A stretch of DNA of 64,000 nucleotides from Dendrocalamus latiflorus (GCA_017311315.1 CM029636.1:25456043-25520042); one strand, 5' to 3'; shown: positions 42,860-56,389, counted from the stretch's first letter. Program-made: numbers and translations. The notes: generated by a model not told the origin, from the sequence alone.

Positions 42860-45800
42860 GACGAACCGCCCACTTTCTTCTCTAGGGAGCTTGGGAGGAC
42901 TAGTCTCTCGATGATCGCTACGTTCCAATTCTACAACGGGCTAGATTGCTGCCCATAACGAGGATGAAACACATTGGATAGTCGTTTGCGTTGGACTCGC
43001 TACTTTTGTCGGCACTCATTGACCGGTGGAGGTCAGAGACCCACCCGTTTCACTTTAGTGGGGGAGATGACCGTCACCTTACAGGATATTGCGTACCTCA
43101 CCAGTCTGCCGCTACGGGGTCATCCTGTAGTTCCACCGCCAAATCACCCGACTAGAAGACACATCTGCTGCATTGGTGTTGTGTAGGATGGGAAATGGCA
43201 ACAGAGGGGGGGTGAATGGTGCCTTCAAAAATCGCCCTTAAGTATCCACATTTTTCTTCTCCGATAGCTATAGTAGCTATGAAGAAGAAGATTCATGCTC
43301 ACTGGAAACTGAAAAGATCACAAACAAAAACGAACCAAACAACACAAAACACAGCCTTAAGGCCGGTCTGACTAGAGGTGTGTTTGCGGTCTAACCGCTG
43401 GTTCAAGGCCGGTTTGACCGCCAAAATAACTCTGGTCTAACCACCGCAGATCAACCGGTCTGACCGCTTAACCCTAGCGGTCCAACTGGAAACATGAAAA
43501 CAGAGGCTGTAACGGACTGAAAAACTGATGACTCTAGCCTATTGAGGAAGGACCGAAAGCAAACTGACAGAACTGAAGCAAACTTGGTTAAGAGAAGACA
43601 GAACAGCCAACAGAAGTGAACCAAATTCAGCCAAATAATTTGAGAAGAGAAGAATGACCAATGACAACAGATTGCACAGTAACTACTGCAATGAAGAACC
43701 GAAACTGAGAAATTGGAGAATGCTTGCCCCTCTTCTGGGTCAAGAGATTAGGACTTCAAACCAAAAAGCAAATCGAACTCAGGAGAGCGTAAATATAGCA
43801 AGGAACCTTCTGACTTCACCTCTAACCTAAGAACCCAGAGGTTCAAACCTAGCAAACAGCAAAATGAGGTCAAATTCCATATAGTTTGAGAATCTCAGTT
43901 CTTTTGAGCATGGATCTTTAGACTTCAACAGGGTATGACCTCACAGCAGGAAAAACACAAATCTTCAACTCCCTACCAGACACACACTCAATTGGAAATT
44001 CAAGAAACCTCAGCCAACACCCACTCCCACTACATGTTTCCTATACATGCAAGGAAACAAAACAAGAGGCTGCTCTGCCCCACACCTCTTCACAAGACAA
44101 ACACAAGTGAGACAAAAACAAAAAACCCTACATCCAAATAGAGGAGGGAAACAAGCATATTCTCTCCAAACCCTAACCCTCTCTATTTATAGCCTTCCGC
44201 TACCGAGTTCAACTTGCTTTGCCCATTAGCAAACTCAGCGCTTTACCCGTTATCTTCAACCAAAACCGCTTCCATTTTGCAGCCTTGCACATTTTACCGA
44301 AATGCCACTCCTGCACCTTCCCGGAAGCTTCCTCTTTTCTTGCTGTCAACGCCTCGCAACCACTTCGAGTCCTCGCCGTCTTCGGCATCTCCCAACCGCT
44401 TTGACCTCAGCACCACCTGTGCCTAGTCCGGCCATCCATGCCTCGCCACGACCTAGCCTCAAAGTCCTGCAGCCATCACAGACAAGAAAACATCACATAG
44501 CACCGCTCGAAATAGCATAATCATACATTAGCATTAATTAAAGGTACTCAAGCATGAAATACCAAAAACAAACTCAAGCTCTCTAACTCAAGCGTCAATT
44601 ATTGATCACAAACATGGGATTACCTCCACATGGTCTCTCATGTTGTCATCCCATTCCTGGTAAAATCCATGGAGTGCCATATTCGTTGCTACGGTGGTAC
44701 AAGCAATACCCAGTAGGGGCGCCTGCACAGGTTGTGAGGTCCCATCTAGTTGTTTACTTACTCTTCATGTTTAGGTAGGTCATATTTTCTATGACTCAGG
44801 AACACTAGATGTACCCCAGCTATATCCACATTGATGAGTCTCTGGTCAATGCTAAGCCTGATGAGGTCCCGCTGTACAACTGTGGCTCGACTATTCTATG
44901 CATGACTTATAGGGGTTTGTGCGATAGCTCGCAACATGCCACTAGCAAGCCAAACCTCGCCATCTATTACATATTGTTGCAGATGTGTCATGGACTCACT
45001 TTCGTGTTGGTCGGCCATACTTTTGGGTGTAGGTGCACCCGTACCAATTGGAGGCGCGGTTCTATGGTGACATCAATGGCGACGACCAAGTGGACGGACC
45101 CACTATGGGTACTCGTTGGACTACCAGCGAGCTAGGATGGTCTAGGGAGCATACCCGGATTTCCACAACGCGTGAGAGACCTTGTAGGAGGGTAGCGTCG
45201 TGTGGACGATGCAGACCGAATAGTTCATCTTCAAGACAACACATTTTTAATTGTTAGAGCAATGTGAGAAGGACAAGTACTACTGGTTTATGACCTGCTA
45301 CCTCGTCTTCTCCCATATGGTGGAGCCCTATACACCCTCCCAACGAGTCATGAGACAGTTCGGGCTTCATCAGCAAGTGCCACTAGCACCATGTCAATCA
45401 CTACCTGGCCACATTCACCTATAAGTAAATTTATTTGTTACCTTATTTCATACAATCCGTTGCGTACCATTCGTGACTTATTTATTTTCCCACTGAAGTA
45501 ACAGTTGCGTACCCCTGGTTTTTTCCGCATGCAAACAAAGAAGGGACGGAAGAGAGACAACTGAAGCACGACACAAGTGCCTTGGACCCAGGCCTGGTAG
45601 TAGTCGGCGAGGACAGAGGTCGAGCAGGAGCGTCGGCCGTACGACCCATACACGTACCCCGCGTACTTGGAGTAGTACGTGGCATGAACTCATTGGAAAT
45701 TGACGTGTCTTTGGCGCAAGTCATGCACACCGATAGGATGGCACTCAGGCTAGACTGACACCGTGTGGCACGACATGATCATGGAGCGGTAAAAGGTTTA

Positions 45801-46080
45801 AAGTTTCTATTTGTATCTTAATGTTTATGCATACACGACTAACATGTTGCGTATGTCATTGTAGGTTGAACAGCTGCACTACATCGTGTCGGAGGGTGAT
45901 GCCGCTGCCGCTGCACTGCACCGCAGACACTCAAGTACAGTGAAACGACTGCTGGGGTCCGTCCACAACATGTACAAGGACGCCAAACATGCACTGATAG
46001 CCATTAGCTATGACCGTGCTAGCGATGTGTTTATCCCGGGGACAACAAGCCGCAGCATCATCCATCGGTAGCTTCGTCTG
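42860..46080 (+). pseudogene. Plant mobile domain (aminotransferase-like, PMD) pseudogene, interrupted
   Basis: The first part reads SFALDSLLLSALIDRWRSET, HPFHFSGGEMTVTLQDIAYL and TSLPLRGHPV, the hallmark start of the plant mobile domain. After an insert (about 43190-44640) the second part reads PDEVPLYNCGSTILCMTYRG and LCDSSQ. With frame changes it continues HPYQLEARFYGDINGDDQVD, GPTMGTRWTTSELGWSREHT and TPSQRVMRQFGLHQQVP, again in family order. A later piece (45886-46071) may be its C-terminal end after a possible intron. Numerous stops and shifts show it is dead. PMD genes occur both as host genes (MAIL1/MAIN type) and inside MULE and gypsy elements; the source here is unknown. Confidence 0.8.
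43188..44640 (-). mobile_element. LTR-like insertion inside the PMD pseudogene
   Basis: The insert starts near ggatgggaaatggcaacaga followed by gggggggtgaatggtgcc, which on the minus strand is a typical LTR 3' end. It contains ccggtctgaccgc/gcggtctaaccgc repeats (43370-43500). A minus-strand TATA box (ggctataaatagagaggg) lies at about 44185. No pol sequence is present. The same end motif occurs at 52518. Exact borders and target duplication were not resolved. Confidence 0.6.
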
Positions 46081-47444
46081 TACATCCTAACTCAACAGCA
46101 TACTGCCATAGCCTCAGTTGTTCCCAGTCTGCACAGCGCACTACTCAGACACGTACCCTGCAGTAATTTGACAACACGTATCAGCTTTTCTCATGGAGTT
46201 CAGAATACACACTGACTTTTTCTAGTGATTTGATAATATGTACCAGCTTTCCTAACAATCATTTTGAATCTTTTAGAACTTTCGGATCTTTACCATATAA
46301 TAGAATCTAGTACTAAAGAATTACCTACTTTTTAATCTTCTTGTGCACCTTTACCATTGGATAGGTGGCTTCTTTATTTTATCGCTTAGTTGCTTGGATT
46401 CTCTATGACCACCCCTCTTGATTTTATAGTCTCCTCTAATCCATCTCCAAAGTAAGTAAGAATCCCACTTTCAAAAGAAAGTAGAAATCTATTCCTATTA
46501 AGATTCATCTAGGATTTTTTTGTAGCATATTTTTTTCAATTCTAAAAAGATTAGAATATGAGTCACCATACTCAACAGCCTTGTTTGGAGCACGGGAATT
46601 GTTCTGATTCCTGCAAATTTCTGTGATTTTTTTCCTTTTCAAATGGGGTTTCATTTGTTAGGTGAATAGCTAACTGTATCTTTCTTAATTCTTAGGGATC
46701 TTGCTTTCTTGTATTTTGTTTGCGTCTTTGGCTTTATTATTAGGAACATATACGCATGTGACGGTATGTCGATTAGAGCTGTTAGCTCTTTGTACGATTC
46801 CTGTTAGAAATTTAAATGTTGGAGACTATGCAATGCAGGACGGCACGTCGTAACGTCAATCACAAGGACAGTTTATATGCGTATATTGTACTTATGCCAC
46901 TAATTTCAACCAGCTACCTACGTAGCTAGCTATCTAAACTTGAAGAGTCAAAATGTTCGCCATCAGTTTGAAGACTGATATTCGTTTCGTTTTCATAATG
47001 AAAACATTGATGGGTCGACTCCCGATTGCATATATTTATGTATAACATATAAGAGAGTTAAAATTTACAGGAATAAAGGAAAAGAATGTATAAAAAGGTG
47101 GAACCAGAAGAGATCATCTAGCCAATCTTGAATCTGAGGAAAGTATTTACTCTTTGACCTATAGATAACCATGGCAAATTGAAACTTGAACTTGTGCTCC
47201 TAATTATCCAAATATGGATCCACATTCTCAAAAAAAAAAAACCTGTTATTGCGAACTAGCCAGAATGTTTGTCTCCATATAAAACTGAAAATTGAGGTTA
47301 TCCTAGTTCTCTTCTCCGTTCTCGGAGATGATTCTAATCCTTCGATTCTACAAGTTAATGCGAGTTCTGATCATTACATTAACTAGTTGAGCTAGCTGAA
47401 CCTGCACGGCATGCATACACATGGCGGCGTATCGACTTCAGGCC
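46081..47444. other. Intergenic sequence, nothing recognised
   Basis: AT-rich sequence without recognised genes. Parts such as 46600-46720 may be decayed repeats. Confidence 0.45.
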
Positions 47445-47708
47445 ATGCTTACTCGGGTTTAGACTTCTGGTTTTTTTATTTTTAAAATTCATTTTTTTCT
47501 GAATTTTTTAAGGTTTTTTTTAGCTTTTTGCTGGTTTTTTTTCTTGTATTCATTTGTATTATACGTGATGGGCTAACCTGTTTGTTCTATTTTTAATTTT
47601 TTTAAATTTAATTATATCAAATAAGTCATAATTAATTACAGTATAATTTTAGCCAGTTACAGTAAAAATTCAGCCATAAATCTTCAAAATTCAGTCTAAC
47701 TAAGCACC
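47445..47708. mobile_element. MITE-like, family B
   Basis: ctcgggtttagacttctggt at the left is roughly mirrored by attcagtctaactaagcacc at the right. Interior motifs tttttctgaattttttaagg, tagctttttgctggtttttt and caaataagtcataattaatt match 36270-36545 in order. Confidence 0.62.
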
Positions 47709-47789
47709 CTGTAACAAATCAAGTAAGCAACGCGCAGTAGAGAAATAAGGAGGCTAGATTAGCCGAAAGATGTTTGTAGTTAAGGACAC

Positions 47790-48037
47790 TGTGGGCCTGT
47801 TCTTTACCTCAAAAGTCGGTGGCTTTTGGCTTTTGCTACAGTATTTAACTTTCAAACGGAGTATTTTCTCAATACGGGGTCTACAAGTTAAACGATCTAC
47901 ACGTTAAAAACCCAACATCTATACTAGCCAAAATCGCAAGTGAGTATCTATCTCTTCGTAATCTGTACCGTAAATAGCCAAAATTCAAAAATTTCAGCCA
48001 AAAGCTATAAGCCACAGCCGAAAAGAACAGGCCCACA
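47790..48037. mobile_element. MITE, family A, best-preserved copy
   Basis: Perfect 16-bp ends TGTGGGCCTGTTCTTT and AAAGAACAGGCCCACA enclose about 248 bp. The interior shows cttttggcttttgctacagt, aaaatcgcaagtgag, atctcttcgtaatctgta and ttcagccaaaagctataagc. Such ends are common in grass hAT-like MITEs. An 8-bp target duplication could not be confirmed. Confidence 0.8.
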
Positions 48038-48365
48038 AGTTGATGATGTTTTTTTGGGTAAAAGGGGTAGAAAAATGTCTCGAGCGCTGAAACATGAGCG
48101 CCGTGGACTAGCCATTCCTTCTCCGCTAGGCTCATATCTAATTAACACTGCACAATAGTAATCCTAGGCTTGAATTGACGTTCTAACAGGCACGGCTACA
48201 TGTTGGTCAACTGATGACCAACGTTCATTGTAAACTAGACTGATGAATGATGCACATATAGAGTTGCAGGTTCTTTATCATGTACTTTTGACTTGCAACT
48301 GATAGCTTTAATCTATATTTCTTAAGATGGTAATAGATGACAGAGCCATCCACTAAGCACTCTAT

Positions 48366-48604
48366 GACCTGTTCTTTTTGGCTGAGACTTGTGGCTTTTG
48401 ACTGCAGCTTGCGGCTTTTGGGCTGTTCGTGTGAGAGATTACAGAGTAACAGAAACTCATGTGCGGTTTTTACCGATATAAATGAAGTCGGTACAGTTTG
48501 TACTATAATTAACTAGTAGTTCTCATCTTTAAAAAAATACTCTGTTTAAAAGCTAGTTACTGTAGAAAAGCCAAAAGCAGAAGCCAAAACCTGAAATGAA
48601 CAGG
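48366..48604. mobile_element. MITE, family A
   Basis: acctgttctttttggctgag at the left is mirrored by aaacctgaaatgaacaggtt at the right. The interior has agagattacagagtaacag, ttaccgatataaatgaagtc and ctgtttaaaagctagttactg. It overlaps by its terminus with a further fragment at about 48598-48832. Confidence 0.75.
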
Positions 48605-48832
48605 TTTATATTCCTTTTGACTTTTGACTTATGCTTTTGGTTTCTCCTGAAGTAAAAAAAACCAAGCGTTGAAACGGAGCGGTATCTTAAAGCGGATTTT
48701 CTCCAAACGGCTTCTCGAACCTAAAATCGTGTGCGTCATCTATGTCGACGTCTCTGCCATCTGTTACCGTATCGAAAAGCACAGTCAAAAGTCATCAGCC
48801 GCAGCCCAAACGAATACCCCCTATATTCGGCA
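48598..48832. mobile_element. MITE, family A, adjacent diverged copy
   Basis: It contains ttgacttttgacttatgctt, cgttgaaacggagcggtatc and gtcaaaagtcatcagccgca. It ends in cccaaacgaatacccc, resembling the flanks of related copies. It directly follows the preceding MITE. Confidence 0.5.
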
Positions 48833-49176
48833 AAAATTGCTTAGTTTACAGTAGTTAACAGGTTCAAAATTGTAATGGGTCTATTTGAGTGAAAAAGTTA
48901 ATGAGGCTTGATTAAATAGTGGCTTGTTAGATCAAATTTAAAATAATAACTTAAACAATAAATAAAATAATTTTACATAGAACTATATCAATTTTAAAGG
49001 AAAGCTGATACCAGTTGGTTAACCTCGATAGCCAGACCTTTGTGTTACGAGGCGCAGCTAGCAGCTTTCTTTGACAAAAGTTTAGAGATGCATACTTCCT
49101 TCCCGTATAGCAGTAGGTAGCATTGACAAATCACTGGCTAGAAATACAGTGACGATCGATGCAACTAGCTGCAGCC

Positions 49177-49207
<31 letters not shown>

Positions 49208-50880
49208 CTCCTACCACAGATAGGTGTTTACACACTTAATACGACACAGCGCAGTAAAAATCGTATTATTACCACAGATAGGTGCTTATAGTGGGTAATT
49301 AACTAGTCGCAATCTTGACACCACGGCAGCATAAGCTAGCTAGTATTCCAACTTTCCGGAGTTCGTGTTTCGTGCCAAGACAAGCGTCAAAAGTTAATTT
49401 TGTGCTTAAGTCTGTACAACACATGAATAAGCTCCCGTGCGTTGATGTGATCACTATCAAAATAGACTTTCTTAATTATGTACGCATGGGGTAATTAATA
49501 TGATAGTCAACTGCATTTGCAAACATCTGCCATCGGCCCAAAAGAACCTATCGAAAAGCAGTGGGCTGAAACTTGATACTATATAACTGGGCCGAACTAC
49601 GGTATTACTACTTGATATTTTGATTATCCTGTCTGACGCAACTCCCTACGTTCAATTAAGAGGTTTCTTATGCGTTACTGTATAACCTGCAGGCAAACGA
49701 AACACAGATTATAACGAAGATCTAAACCTTCCATTGAATGGCAGTGGTATGCAATCAGACTGCGTGCATCAGCGCCATAAGCTGGCCGAACCATGCGTGT
49801 ATATACGGATCCGCAAGTGACACTCGATTAATTCTACTGGAAACCTAAGTTAATCATGCGACTGATGCAGCTTTCTGGGCGGGACAGGCTAGAGGTCAGG
49901 CTGCTTCAATTCAATGTACTACTGCTGTCCATACTTTACCTTGGTCTCCTTTGTTCCTTCCAGACCTAGGCTATAGCAGCAGCATTAATTTCTTAGAAAC
50001 TACAGGGGTAGCACATTACAACAGTAAGAAACATATAGGTGCAGAGCATGTCTGCTACATACCGAATCCGTCCACGAGCAAGGTGTATTGGTAAATGAGG
50101 TCCATACAGATATGTATGCATGGCACATTGACAATATCAGGGTAAGCAGCTTTGGCTTCTCTGCAGCAGCTCTGAACGCCGCAGGGGTGGCCTTTGCGCT
50201 CGGTGCATCACCATCCATGAAGCCAGCCTCTGCGACTTGTAACTTTACCCGTAGTAACGTTTACTTGCAGCTACCAGTAACTACTAGCAAATTGTTGCCT
50301 CTGCGGCTTTGTAAAAGAAGCCTGATGCGGCGTGGAGGGAGGGGGTCTGGGCTCTCCTATGATCTAAATTTTGTCTCTATATCCCTTTGTGATGCATGAA
50401 GTTTTATCTATATTCTTTCTATTTGGTCCCTCTCATAGAATGCAATTTCACTACATAGCTTGTTCAGCTTCCATTGCATCGTATTGCTTGCCACCTTTTC
50501 ACAAAATAATGCAACATTAATTCCTCATTAGTTGAGCATCACATTAATTGAATTAGGAAGAAGTCTACGTATGTGTGACATACATAACACTGAATCCACG
50601 CAGCATGCAACTGCTAAATGGTCCCTTCTTTGCCTTCAAAATCTCTACCCGGGAAGCTAAACCGGCATAGTACAAGTAGCTTCAAAGGAAGATCACAGCT
50701 GATCTACTAATTCTCAATAACCAGGAAATAATACGAGTTTGCAAAAAGACTAAAGAAACGTTTCTCGGCACAATTCTTCACAACTTGACCATCATCAACA
50801 CACACACACAGACTCACGCCACCCTTGTCCATCCATAGACAAAAACAAAACCATCCACGACCATCTACTAGGTCATCTAC
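48833..50880. other. Intergenic sequence, nothing secure
   Basis: A (TA)n run lies at 49187-49207. A minus-strand frame at 50000-50218 starts MDGDAPSAKATPAAFRAAAE and looks coding at first, but it degenerates after about 32 residues and matches nothing I know. No other feature is supported. Confidence 0.4.
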
Positions 50881-52000
50881 GACCACACATTCCATCGCTT
50901 ACTGTAAATCTGCTCCAGACAACTTCTTACGACCGCTAGCTCAATGAGTACTAGAAAACCACAAGTACTCGAAAAATACTATCGCACTGCTCCAAACACT
51001 CAAGGATACCATGCATCACTACTGACTAAAACCATCGAGTACCAAGCGCCAAGTCTATAATTATCGATCATCAACCAATCACCGCACCATCGATCACCGA
51101 GCACCGAGTATCACCGACAACCACTCCAACCAGATCAGTTAACCACTGACCCAACAACCGTAGTAGACTACAAAGTCTATGCTATGAAAACAAGAATACG
51201 AAGTCTATGGCTATAATAGTAGTCCGCAAAGTCTATGACTATCGACTGCAAAGTCTTCGACTATCGACCAGTAAAATCTATGACTATCAAGTACCGACCA
51301 GGTACTGCAGCTATGACCATGAAAAAATACTGTAGCTATGATTACCTTCAGTGGTCGTTCTGTCGTGGTCGAAGTCGAACATGGTCGAACTACCATAGTC
51401 GATATTCTATGGTCGACGCCAGTCGTTGTCGAAGTCTGGCGTGGTCGAAGTCTGCCGTGATCAAAAACCGATGTGGCCCTCTAATGCCACTCGAGTGCAG
51501 TTCGATGTCCCAGAGCTACTCGAATACTGTCCACTACTCCATTGCTACTCGAACACCATCTGATGCCACTCAAACCCGATTAGACTGGTTTGAAACTACT
51601 AAGAGCAACCAAAAACACTTAGAGAAGACAAAAATCACTCAGAGCAAACTAAAATCACTTGAACATAAAAACCTTCGATCACATCGACCACACCGGTCGC
51701 CTCTCTCCTCTACAATCACGCTGACTGCCTGCGACCATCCTGGTCGCCCTCTGCTCTGCAGTCACACTGACCGCCTACAACCACGCCGGCCGCCCCACTC
51801 CTCCGCGGTCACGTCGACCGTCTGCGACCACGTCGGTGCGACCACTGCTCGACACCTCATCTCTCAGTACAAAGCTCTACCCTTTTATACCCGACTCTTC
51901 GACTATGAAGCGGACTCGACTACAATTCGAACACCGACTGCGATAGAAACTAAAATCGATAGAAACTAAACGATTGCTTTTTCAGAGAGGCCGAGTGTCA
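50881..52000 (-). repeat. GTCGA-rich block 4, LTR-like, minus strand
   Basis: On the minus strand, a TATA box (gggtataaaagggtagagc, about 51888) is followed downstream by GC-rich leader-like sequence, then by gtggtcgaagt, gtcgatagtcat and tactcgagt units to about 50900. Motifs ggtcgaa, agtcgatagtc and cactcgagt link it to the blocks at 24385, 28411 and 38095. No retroelement genes, borders or target duplications were identified. Confidence 0.55.
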
Positions 52001-52509
52001 GTGTTGGAATTCAATTCTTTTCAATGGAAAGAAATGAATGCCACAGTGGGCCTCGCTACGGAATTCAATTGAATGTTTTTCCATGGCATTGCAACCAGTC
52101 ACTAGTATTTATTCTACGGGTCTACTTACTGTAAACTTCGGAGTATGTAAACTCGATTTCAAGGAAAAAATAACCCCAGAATGTAAACTCAACAGGACGG
52201 ATCAATCTGACGATTCAGGATCACCATCCGTCCAACCATAGGGTAGCCTCTCGTAACGCCGCAGATTTCGGCCAGGCTCACCAACAGTAGCAATTGCTGT
52301 TAAGATGTGATCCGAATTTATTATTGTATTCATATCAACAACTACACTAGATTTGTGCGCCGAGCGGTGCATGCGTCAAGCCGTAGAAATGGTCAACCCA
52401 TCTGACTCTAATTTGTTTTCTTTCTCCGTTCTAGATCTGATCCCTAGCATATATATATATATATATATGTATTCCTATAGTCGCACGGTTTAGATGCGCT
52501 GAGGTCGTA
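52001..52509. other. Intergenic sequence with (TA)n at about 52448-52469
   Basis: No gene was recognised. An imperfect repeat of gaattcaatt occurs at 52010 and 52061. Confidence 0.4.
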
Positions 52510-54490
52510 TGACCGAAGGTGGCAACAGAGGGGGTGAATGGTGTCTCAAAATTTTCCTCCAAAAATTCACCAATGCATCACTCCAATAATTACAAAGTTG
52601 TAAAGAATAGGATGAAAAAGCAACGCAAGACCTAGCAAACAAATGCTGAAAATTAAAGAAAAGATCAGCAAAATCGGTAGTACCGCTTCAGAACTGCGGT
52701 ATTACCACTTGCTACAGTAACTGCAGTATTACCACTACATTACTTGTGGTACTACTATTGTTACAGTAAAATCAAGGTGAACGGTAAAATCAACACAATT
52801 ATAAAAACTAAAATCGATGTAATTTTTTATCCGTAGATCCAAATAATATAAAATTACAAAGGAATCTTCTCTAGAATATTATGAACCTATTTCAACCAAT
52901 GATTGTGACAATCAATGCCAAAATTGAGACTTTTTTCAGATTAAAGATAGATTGCACCAAAACTGATCAAAAATAAAAAAATGGTTAATATAACTTGCTC
53001 GTGAGAGGATGATGACCAACATGCCTCTAGATGTATTTCTATATGTCATAACAAGTTAGAACACTGAAGAAATCTACCCAAAAACTCTCATATTAAGAAA
53101 TCACTTGAGGGATAAAAAAAATTGTACAAAAATCGAGTTTCTTGATGAACTTGCTACCAAAATATCTAGATAGGTGGAGATTGATTTTTTAATATTATCT
53201 CCGTCTCTTATACGGCTTTGGCACAATAAAATCAAAAAGAGTCTCCATCTCTTATACGGCTTTGGCACAATAAGATCAAGAAGAGCGAAGAGAACAGATC
53301 AAAACCAATCAATACAAAAGTAAATAAATCAAAACAAGAGATAGCCATAGAGATGATCAAAGATTGATTCTATTGCTACTCAAGAGGGAAGGTTTTACTG
53401 CCACTCCAGCTTAGAGGACAAAGAGCACACAAAACACTCAACTCTCAAACCCTAACCCATAACATAAGATCACAAGAGAGATGGATTGGATGGTTAACAT
53501 AGGTCTCCATCTCAATCCTTTTATATAGGTGGGCTAACTAGCCACACCTAGCCTTTAGTGGATACTATCGACATAGTATAATGGGGGAAATCCGATAACT
53601 CCACACACGGGTTTTAACTCACTCACTACACTTATGAACGTTTTTTAAAACGCATAAGCCCGAATCTGTTAAGTCCTAAGTTTTGATCCATCATCAAACC
53701 AGCTTCTCCATGACCTAAACCGCCTTCCCAAGTCCCGCTCGTGTGCTACAGTTTTCTTCCAAAATAGTTTATGGTTTTTAGCCAAACTACCAAAATACCC
53801 TTTCTTCACCGGGTCTTCATCTTCCATTGCAAATAATCGCTATGCTTGCCACGTGTAGGTGCACTACTGGCTTGGTACGTGTTGGCAAGTCTCTCTTACT
53901 CCAGTTCTACCAAGCTATGTCTCACTTGAACCGACCAATCCACATGGTGCAACCCCGCTGTTTGAACTCACCTTCAATATTTCCCGCCTTTATCGTGCTA
54001 TGCTTGAGCTCACCATCTCACCCGGTATTCTTAATCGTTCTAGGTCTTTGCTTCTTTCTGAGCGTAGCCTTGATTCTCGCTTCGACTATGGTGACTCCAA
54101 GCATCTCTGCACATCCAAAAACAAAGAAACTGTTTGTGGTATAAGTTCTTCACAATTTGACCCACGTTAGCCAAAACATGTATCATGTAACCTTAATGCA
54201 ATGACCAAGTCACCCCAACTCAATCCATGACTCATAACCTAAAATTCTCAATTTTAGCCCAAAACGATACTATCGTTTCTATCAAGCCGGTACTATCGCT
54301 CCCTTGGATCTGTACTACCACATCTTGCATATCAAAACTGGACCTCTATAGAAACAGCGTACCATCAACTAGAAATCAGAATTACCGACATGCGGTATGA
54401 CCGGAATCCAAAACCGATACTACCGCTTGCGGTATGACTGCGCCAAAACCTATGAAATTACCGATTTTCCTGACAGGCTTAGAAAATAGT
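52510..54490 (-). mobile_element. LTR-like element, minus strand
   Basis: The left border ggtggcaacagagggggtga is shared with the insert at 43188. A minus-strand TATA box (cctatataaaaggattgaga) lies at about 53520 and is followed by a leader with gggttagggtttgagag. Repeats of gcggtattaccact and ccggtagtaccgc type stand at 52675-52760 and 54260-54480. No coding region is visible. It appears to be a solo LTR or LTR fragment of the same broad class as the 43188 insert. The right border was not fixed. Confidence 0.5.
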
Positions 54491-55735
54491 CCAGATAAGA
54501 TGTTATCATTACAAACCAAATAAACACTCCGCAAACATTACAATGGTTCATCATAACATTAACTAGAACCTTCTCATATGATCCTTCATATGTTTATCAT
54601 GCTTATAATCTGTCCTTACACAGTGATTTCATCTTTATACATTCATGATTTTTCCTAACAATGTTTTTCACGTTGAATCTATATATCTCTTGGTTTTTTA
54701 TCACCAACTTGTTACCGTATGTTTTATAGGTATTTCCATGTGTACAGTTACAATCAAAGTGAAAGACTGGTCACGATGCCAAATCAGGGAGCACAACTGC
54801 TATGCTAGTGACTCCTCTGCCAGTGCCAGGGCATAAGTCCTCCCCTTTCATCTCCTCCTCACTGCGACCACCCAATCTATCGCTCGTCAGCAGCACGAGA
54901 GTTAGACATGCAGTTACTACCAGAATCAATGCATTCACCAGCTCCATCATTTGATCCTTGATTTCTTGATTGCTACAACCGGAGACAACGGAAGGAAAGG
55001 CAGGCTCCTCCTCCTTTCCATGGTTCCATTCCCATTCTCCCATTTGACATGACATGACAGTTCAGGGTATGCAGCGCCATATCATAAACATCATCGGGTC
55101 CACAATCTAGGGTCAATCTGTAGCTATGTTTCCTTGCTGGAATTGGGATGGTCACACACACACACCCCAATTCCATTTGTTCTCCATGATTGAAGAACAA
55201 TCAGGACTATTGCATTGCATTACATGTACATTATATGGCCCACTCGATCACCATTCAATAGTTTGACTGATCTAATATACGGTGCACTGTTCAAGCAGTT
55301 ATATCAGAAATGCCAGCTGCTTTAGGTCACTGTGATGATCTCTTCAGATCTCTTTAGCACGCGCTAATCTTGCATGACTGTATATAATCTCTCTTGTCAA
55401 GGGAGCACTTTTCCTGGTATAGCTAAAAGCATCGAGGAAGCAGCCATCAGATCAAACCGAAGACTCATTCCTCCCTGCAATGGATTTACCACGTCCAACA
55501 ACCACGCCCGACTACCATCATCATTCCCAAAACCCTTGTATCCTTTTCTCCAAACCTAAGAAGAAGGCAGGAGTAAAAGCGATCAGAGTCTTTCCAAGCT
55601 GACCTCGTGCCTGTAGTACTCCATGCTCCCGGAAGAGAACAAGTGACAACGGGTCTGTTTTTTTTTTAATAAATAATAATTCTTGAGAAAAGTCGAAAAT
55701 TAAAAACCGCATAAAAGCCGAAAAATAGAGCCAAC
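54491..55735. other. Intergenic sequence with one small membrane-protein-like frame
   Basis: A minus-strand frame of 94 residues (54771-55055) has one hydrophobic helix (MELVNALILVVTACLTLVLL) flanked by charged residues. It resembles a small single-pass protein, but I recognise no family and no splice or promoter signal supports it. Nothing else was identified. Confidence 0.35.
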
Positions 55736-56380
55736 AGGGTACGGCTTTTGTTGTGAGGAAAGGACTACTCATTAGGGTAAACGTTGAGCACCCTTCCTTG
55801 GGGCCACGAATGGCGCCTTTTACCTTTCGTCGCATCGCGCCTCTCCGCCTGGGGTCCTCGCCTCGGATAGCCCGGCAGCCCCCTTCCCCTGGTCATCCTT
55901 CCATCGACCACGCCCAACGTCTCACCCCCTGGCCACCCCGAGGTCCCGGACCACGGGGGGACGGCGTTACCTTCGCCACTTTGGGGCGCTCCGCCCGGCC
56001 TCACTCCCTTCAGACACCCCAGGGTTCCAGAACACCCGGGGGACCACACCGCCTTCGCCACTTCAAGGCGCTTCGCCTGGCTGACCCGGCCTCACTCCCC
56101 CCCCCCCCAACACCCCGGGGTCCTGAACCACCCGAGGTACCTCGCCTGGGGTTGGCCCCGAACCCTCCTAAGGTCAGTCTCGCGTACTTCGCCTGGGGTT
56201 GGCTCTAGACCCTCTTAGGGTCGGTCTCGTGTACTTTACCCAGAGTTGGCCTTGGACCCTCCTAGGGTCGGTCTCGCGTACTTCGCCTATGGTTGGATTA
56301 AGGACTTGGCTTGGGGTAGACCTTCCGTGGGCCCGAGGTAGCGCAGAGACCCTCTCCAATACTATGTACAAGATTTAGTA
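55736..56380. repeat. GC-rich region with tandem units around cgtacttcgcctggggttgg
   Basis: Three or four units of about 57-60 bp, with ctcgcgtacttcgcctgggg, ttggc and gaccctcctagggtcggt, lie at 56140-56300. Earlier units with tcgccac-ttggggcgct/ccgcccggcctcactcc occupy 55970-56110, with a C11 run at 56098. It resembles a GC-rich LTR interior. Frames through it are not called. Confidence 0.7.
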
Positions 56381-56389
56381 TATGTTTAT

